From NCBI GenBank assembly GCA_902783295.1, contig CACZQT010000184.1:1-18950 (forward strand): a DNA stretch of 18,950 nt. The letters run 5' to 3'. Every line of letters starts with the position of its first letter. Position 1 is the stretch's first letter. The DNA is from an uncultured Lachnospiraceae bacterium (GTDB lineage: Bacteria; Bacillota; Clostridia; Lachnospirales; Lachnospiraceae). A model generated the notes under the pieces. It had not been told where the DNA came from. It searched no databases and saw only the letters and a list, made by a program, of their open reading frames with translations. Below, one piece after another: positions 14,795 through 18,950 of the stretch. Both the position numbers and the translations under genes were made by a program.

Positions 14795-14819
14795 CAGCTT
14801 TTTTCTGCTGTGGTATATT
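14791..14819 (+). promoter_or_regulatory. sigma-A promoter of the CNNM/CBS gene pair
   Basis: TTGACA (14791-14796) and TATATT (14814-14819) are 17 nt apart. The -35 box overlaps the thiN stop codon. The roughly 78-nt leader contains two hairpins: 14829-14834 with 14842-14847 (CGGCAA/TTGCCG) and 14855-14860 with 14866-14871 (CCGCAG/CTGCGG). Both are too small for an M-box riboswitch. Confidence 0.75.
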
Positions 14820-14903
14820 TTCCTCGTGCGGCAAGAGAAGTTTGCCGGCAATACCCGCAGCCTGTCTGCGGATCAGTGAAACGGGAGTGAAAAAAGATCC
14901 TTT

Positions 14904-16184
14904 ATGGACGATGGCAGTCGAATATCATGGCTGATTGTAATATTCCTTCTTTTTGGCGCGATGTATTTCGCGATTGCGGAAACCGCATTTGCTTCGGTAT
15001 CCCGTACCAGGCTGAAAACCGTGTCGGACCACGGTGATGCCCGCGCGAAACGTGCCCTCTATATCCTGGATCATATGGACAAGGCGATTACGACCATCCT
15101 GATCGGGACAAATATCACACATCTGGCGGCAGCTTCTCTGGTCACGGTTACGGTGACCCGCTCTTTTGGCGTTTCCGCCGTTGCCGCATCCACCCTGTTA
15201 ACTACTCTGGCTGTTTTTTTCTTCGCAGAGATGCTGCCGAAGAGCCTTGCAAGAAAATACTCTGAACGGTTCAGTCTGGCCACGGCAGAGTCCCTGGCCT
15301 TTTTCATGATGCTCCTGACTCCTTTCTCTGCCCTGCTGGCGTGGATTGGGAATAAGTCTGCGTCTATGATAAAAGGAGAACCGGAAGCCTCCGTCACAGA
15401 AGAAGAAATCTATGATATCATCGAAGACATGACAGAAGCAGGTACCCTGGACGAAGAGCAGGGTGAACTCATTTCTTCCGCGCTTTCTTTCGGGGATGTG
15501 ACGGTGGAGAGCATCCTGACCAGCCGTATCGATATGGCAGCTCTGGATATTTCCATGAGCCATGAGGAGATCCTGGCTTTTGTAAAAGAGCAGAACCACA
15601 GCCGCCTTCCCGTTTACAAGGGAACCATCGACAATATCATTGGTGTGCTGCAGGTCCGGAAGTATATCAAGAACTACATCCAGAGAGGCACTGCTTTCAA
15701 TATCAAGCATATCCTGGATGAGCCGTATTTTGTACACCAGTCCACCAAGATCGACGATCTGCTTCCGGAAATGTCCAGGAAAAAGCGGAATGTAGCGATT
15801 GTCACCGACAATTACGGCGGCACGCTGGGGCTGGTTACGGTAGAAGACATTCTGGAAGAACTGGTCGGGGAAATCTGGGATGAAGACGACCAGCCGGAGG
15901 AAAATATCATCCCGCTGCCGGACGGTTCCTACAGTGTGAATCCGGAAGAACATGTGCTGGATGTGCTGGACGAACTGAAACTGCATTATACGGAAGAAGA
16001 GGAAAAGGAAAACCTGAACAAACTCATGAACGAACTGGCTTTTGAATCCTTCCCGGAGATACCGCGCAGCGGGTGGACCTTCCAGGCTCTGGGAATGAAA
16101 GTGACGATCTGGAAGATGCGGCAGAACCGCATCCTGCGCCTGAAGGTGAAGCCTCTTCCCCAGGAAAAGAAAGAGGAGGATTAA
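14904..16184 (+). CDS. CNNM/CBS-domain membrane protein of the CorC/HlyC family, first of a pair
   Basis: Likely divalent-cation (Mg2+) transporter or its regulator, as for bacterial CorB/MpfA-type CNNM proteins; old annotations call this family hemolysin. The 426-residue protein has an N-terminal DUF21/CNNM membrane domain (about 8-185; FAIAETAFASVSRTRL, ILIGTNITHLAAASLVT, FAEMLPKSLARKYSERF). A CBS pair follows (about 200-325; SRIDMAALD, HSRLPVYKGTIDNIIGVL, VTDNYGGTLGLVTVEDILEELVGEIWDE), then a CorC_HlyC C-terminal domain (about 340-415) and a charged tail. The ribosome binding site is poor: GGGAG lies about 17 nt before the ATG. No better in-frame start that keeps the first TM segment is seen. 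The next paralogue begins 2 nt after the stop. Confidence 0.9.
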   Translation: MDDGSRISWLIVIFLLFGAMYFAIAETAFASVSRTRLKTVSDHGDARAKRALYILDHMDKAITTILIGTNITHLAAASLVTVTVTRSFGVSAVAASTLLTTLAVFFFAEMLPKSLARKYSERFSLATAESLAFFMMLLTPFSALLAWIGNKSASMIKGEPEASVTEEEIYDIIEDMTEAGTLDEEQGELISSALSFGDVTVESILTSRIDMAALDISMSHEEILAFVKEQNHSRLPVYKGTIDNIIGVLQVRKYIKNYIQRGTAFNIKHILDEPYFVHQSTKIDDLLPEMSRKKRNVAIVTDNYGGTLGLVTVEDILEELVGEIWDEDDQPEENIIPLPDGSYSVNPEEHVLDVLDELKLHYTEEEEKENLNKLMNELAFESFPEIPRSGWTFQALGMKVTIWKMRQNRILRLKVKPLPQEKKEED

Positions 16185-16186
16185 CC

Positions 16187-17440
16187 ATGGGACTGCCTCT
16201 TTTGATCGCGGGAATCGTTGTCTGCATCTTTCTGTCGGCTTTCTTTTCTGCTTCAGAACTGTCGTATTCTTCCTGCAATAAGGTACGCCTGGAACATGCC
16301 GCCGGTGAAGGCGACAAACAGGCGGAAAAAGCTCTTTCCGTGGCAGAGCAGTATGATGACGCGCTTTCTACGATTCTTGTGGGAAACAATCTGGTCAATA
16401 TTGCCGCATCTTCTCTGGGCTCAGTGGCGGTTATCCTTTTCCTGGGAGAGCACTATGCCTGGGCTTCCACTGCGATCATTACCGTACTGGTGATTATTTT
16501 CGGGGAAACGATTCCGAAGATCACCGCGCAGAAAAACGCCAACCGTTTTTCTATTGCCTTCAGCGGACCTATCCGTTTCCTGATGGTGGTCTTTAAACCG
16601 GTCACCTGGCTGGTAGTCAGTCTGGTGAGGCTTCTTACGGGGGGACTGAAGGGAGAAGAAGAGACGGATGCGGAAGCCGCCGTGGAAGAACTGCACTCTA
16701 TTATTGATACGGCGGAAGATGAGGATGTGCTGGACGAGGATGCATCTGAACTTGTGAGCGCAGCGATTGATTTCGCCGAAATATCTGCTTCGGAAGTCAT
16801 GACAGCCCGTGTGGACGTGGTAGCAGTGGACCTGGATGATGACTGGGAGGAGATTTCTTCCACCATCGCCAGCTCCCCATATTCCAGAATCCCGGTATAT
16901 GAGGACAGCATCGATCATATGATCGGCATCCTTTCTCTGAATCATTTTCTGAAGGCCATGCTGGATGAAAAACCGGTGGATATCCGCTCTCTGCTGATGG
17001 AACCCTGCTATGTGTATAAGACCATGAAGCTGCCTGCCGTGCTGCAGATTCTTCGGGACGCCAAGCAGCATCTGGCAATTGTAACGGATGAATACGGCGG
17101 CACGCTGGGTGTTCTTTCCATGGAGGACGTCCTGGAACAGCTGGTGGGAGAAATCTGGGACGAAACAGACGTCGTAGAAGAAAACATCGTAGAACAGCCG
17201 GACGGAACCTATGAACTGGACGGGGATACGCCCGTTTCGGAGCTGATGGATCTGCTGGACTGGGATGAGGATGTATTTGACTTTGAAAGTGAGACCGTCG
17301 GCGGCTGGTGCATAGAGATGCTGGACGGTTTCCCGGAAGCCGGCAGTACATTTACTTATCAGAATCTGGAAGTTGCAGTACTGGAAGTGGAAGAACGCCG
17401 TGTCCGGAAAGTAAAAATGAGCATAAAAGCAAATGATTAA
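16187..17440 (+). CDS. CNNM/CBS-domain membrane protein of the CorC/HlyC family, second of a pair
   Basis: Paralogue of the preceding gene, 417 residues, with the same order of parts: CNNM membrane domain (about 1-170; FLSAFFSASELSYSSCNKVRL, ILVGNNLVNIAASSLGSV, FGETIPKITAQKNANRF), CBS pair (about 190-320; ARVDVVAVD, YSRIPVYEDSIDHMIGIL, VTDEYGGTLGVLSMEDVLEQLVGEIWDE) and CorC_HlyC domain (about 330-415). A perfect GAGGAGG ribosome binding site precedes the ATG at 16187; the open frame upstream to 16073 overlaps the previous gene and is not used. The two proteins probably form a heteromeric or alternative pair, since CNNM proteins act as dimers; that is an inference. An Asp/Glu-rich stretch (about 160-185) separates the membrane and CBS domains. 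Confidence 0.92.
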   Translation: MGLPLLIAGIVVCIFLSAFFSASELSYSSCNKVRLEHAAGEGDKQAEKALSVAEQYDDALSTILVGNNLVNIAASSLGSVAVILFLGEHYAWASTAIITVLVIIFGETIPKITAQKNANRFSIAFSGPIRFLMVVFKPVTWLVVSLVRLLTGGLKGEEETDAEAAVEELHSIIDTAEDEDVLDEDASELVSAAIDFAEISASEVMTARVDVVAVDLDDDWEEISSTIASSPYSRIPVYEDSIDHMIGILSLNHFLKAMLDEKPVDIRSLLMEPCYVYKTMKLPAVLQILRDAKQHLAIVTDEYGGTLGVLSMEDVLEQLVGEIWDETDVVEENIVEQPDGTYELDGDTPVSELMDLLDWDEDVFDFESETVGGWCIEMLDGFPEAGSTFTYQNLEVAVLEVEERRVRKVKMSIKAND

Positions 17441-17445
17441 CATGC

Positions 17446-17472
17446 GCGGCCTCCCTCACAGAGGGAGGCCGC
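17446..17472. terminator. strong GC-rich hairpin after the CNNM pair
   Basis: An 11-bp perfect stem (17446-17456 GCGGCCTCCCT with 17462-17472) closes a five-nt loop, 5 nt after the second CNNM stop. There is no U-tract, so it may protect the 3' end or slow polymerase rather than terminate alone. Confidence 0.5.
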
Positions 17473-17488
17473 ACCGCTGCAGGCAGAG

Positions 17489-17545
17489 AGACAGAGGGAC
17501 AGTCCCCTTGTCCCAGGACGGGACAAGGGGACTGTCCCTCTGTCT
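17489..17545. repeat. perfect 26-bp inverted repeat between convergent genes
   Basis: Arms 17489-17514 and 17520-17545 are perfect reverse complements around a five-nt AGGAC loop. Each arm also contains a smaller palindrome (GGGAcagTCCC). It lies between two converging genes and ends 3 nt before the MATE stop codon, so it probably ends transcription from both sides. The words GACAAGGGGAC and AGAGGGAC.GTC are shared with the hairpin at 4735-4787, which suggests a family of intergenic palindromes. Confidence 0.8.
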
Positions 17546-17548
17546 TCC

Positions 17549-18946
17549 TCATTCTTCGCCGTATTTTGTCAGGTCCTGTGCCCATGTTCCGGCTTTTACC
17601 ATGAAAAAGCCGAGGATGCATTTGAGCAGGTTGAAGGATTCAACGATCAGGAACATAAGCGGAACCGGCAGGCTGGTATAGTGCGCCAGGAAAAAGGCGA
17701 CCGGGATAAAGACGACCCAGCAGAAACAGGAGTCGAAAAGGAACGTAATCACGGTTTTGCCGCCGGAGCGAAGGGTAAAATAGGTGGCGTTGGCGTAGGC
17801 ATGCAGGGGCATGAGCAAAGCCCCGATCCGGATCACGGATGCGGCCATGTGCCGGATTTCATCCGAAGTATTGTAGATCTGCGGGAACGCTCCTCCGGTG
17901 AAGAAGAGGAGAATACCGGTCGCGACACAGAGCAGAATGGAAAAAACAGTCAGTCTGACGGCTTCTTCTTTTGCTTTAGAGATATTTCCCGTTCCCAGGA
18001 TCTGCCCCAGAAGAATGGCGATGGCATTTCCCATGGCGATAAAGGAAATATTAAAAAGGTTCGAAATTGTGGAGGAAATATTCATGGCAGCTACGGCTGA
18101 AAGACCGCGCAGGGAATAACATTGGTTCAGGATAGCCATGCTGCCGGCCCAGAGCGCTTCATTTACCAGAAGCGGGAAAGCCTTTGGGACGACCCGCCGC
18201 ACCAGGCTGCCCGGAACATCGAAGAGGTTCCGGTATGCGCCGATGACAAAACGGTTTCGCTTTGTATGGCGGTGCGTCCATATGCCGACAATGGAAAGCT
18301 CCACAAAGCGGGAGAGTACCGTAGCGGCTGCCGCGCCGGCTACGCCAAGGGCGGGTGCCCCGAATTTCCCGTAAATCAGGACATAGTTTCCTGCCAGATT
18401 TACCAGAACGGCTGTGATCCCTGCACGCATGGGGATCACGGTTTCTCCTGTGTTGCGGAGGGTGGATGAATAGGTCTGGGTCAGGGCGAAAGGCAGCATT
18501 CCGGCATACATGACAGCCAGGTACAGCTTTGCCTGACGGAAAGTCTCCCGGATATTGCCGCCGTCTGCCGTATCGTGCAGGTAAAGAGAGATCAGACGGT
18601 CCCCGAACGTCAGGAACAGAAGGATCCCGGCGGCGCTCAGGAGAAAGGAGAGGATGACCTGCATACGGAAGGTATAGCGTACGCCTTTTTCATCCCCTTT
18701 TCCGTAAAACTGAGCGGTAAAAATCCCGATACCGGAGAGGCCTCCGAAAATGCAGAGATTAAAAACAAAAAAGAGCTGGTTGACAATGGCTACCCCGGAC
18801 ATGGGGTCTGTGCCCAGTCTGCCGACCATGACATTGTCCAGGAGACCGACAAAATTCGTGATGCCCTGCTGGATCATAATCGGAATGGCAATCTGCAGCA
18901 CCCTGCGGTAGAAAGCCCTGTCGCCGAAATAACGTGAAGCTGTCAA
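17549..18946 (-). CDS. MATE-family multidrug/metabolite efflux transporter
   Basis: Membrane antiporter of the MATE family, exporting organic cations or metabolites in exchange for Na+ or H+; the substrate cannot be read. The 465-residue product has about twelve hydrophobic spans in two homologous halves. The N-terminal half shows LQIAIPIMIQQGITNFVGLLD, NVMVGRLGTDPMSGVAIVNQ and GIGIFTAQFYGKGD, and the second half has NEALWAGSMAILNQCY and AMGNAIAILLGQILGTG. The length is normal for the family. The TTG at 18946 is a possible start, but no ribosome binding site can be judged and the frame stays open to the window edge at 18950, so the true start may lie just outside. The gene converges on the CNNM pair. 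Confidence 0.9.
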   Translation of the reverse strand: MTASRYFGDRAFYRRVLQIAIPIMIQQGITNFVGLLDNVMVGRLGTDPMSGVAIVNQLFFVFNLCIFGGLSGIGIFTAQFYGKGDEKGVRYTFRMQVILSFLLSAAGILLFLTFGDRLISLYLHDTADGGNIRETFRQAKLYLAVMYAGMLPFALTQTYSSTLRNTGETVIPMRAGITAVLVNLAGNYVLIYGKFGAPALGVAGAAAATVLSRFVELSIVGIWTHRHTKRNRFVIGAYRNLFDVPGSLVRRVVPKAFPLLVNEALWAGSMAILNQCYSLRGLSAVAAMNISSTISNLFNISFIAMGNAIAILLGQILGTGNISKAKEEAVRLTVFSILLCVATGILLFFTGGAFPQIYNTSDEIRHMAASVIRIGALLMPLHAYANATYFTLRSGGKTVITFLFDSCFCWVVFIPVAFFLAHYTSLPVPLMFLIVESFNLLKCILGFFMVKAGTWAQDLTKYGEE

Positions 18947-18950
18947 AACG

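Overview
The window looks like a chromosomal segment of an anaerobic Bacillota bacterium, most likely class Clostridia and probably Lachnospiraceae. This is inferred from strong AGGAGG-type ribosome binding sites with occasional TTG starts, a fused 2-hydroxyacyl-CoA dehydratase activase-like giant protein, paired Amidase_3 wall hydrolases, a eukaryotic-type HisA, and secreted proteins with lysine-rich, signal-peptide-led architecture. No tRNA, rRNA, CRISPR array, complete insertion sequence or phage gene was recognised. The species cannot be named from the sequence alone.

Layout. Positions 1-499 hold no convincing gene but contain a chain of inverted repeats that looks like a structured RNA. 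A clear sigma-A promoter (500-528) then drives guaB (IMP dehydrogenase). It is followed 43 nt later by two tandem secreted N-acetylmuramoyl-L-alanine amidases whose reading frames overlap by ATGA. After a hairpin element comes a lone eukaryotic-type hisA, and directly behind its stop codon a pseudoknot-capable element. Next is a translationally coupled response regulator / 7TM histidine kinase pair, and then a small secreted protein carrying two cystatin-like repeats. A bidirectional terminator (9340-9380) separates these plus-strand genes from a 4.2 kb minus-strand gene for an acyl-CoA dehydratase activase-like protein. That gene and the thiamine pyrophosphokinase gene diverge from a region where two promoters overlap head to head on a palindrome. 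The right part has two tandem CNNM/CBS (CorC/HlyC-type) membrane proteins behind their own TTGACA/TATATT promoter. They are followed by two strong hairpins and a convergent MATE transporter gene that reaches the right edge.

How the genes work together. Most units are housekeeping or cell-surface functions: GTP synthesis, histidine synthesis, thiamine diphosphate synthesis, wall remodelling, membrane signalling, ion transport and efflux. No multi-gene novel system is evident. The most interesting signals are the duplicated cystatin-like secreted protein, the unexplained structured elements at 115-431 and 5614-5694, the palindrome shared by two divergent -35 boxes at 13778-13792, and the related long hairpins at 4735-4787 and 17489-17545.
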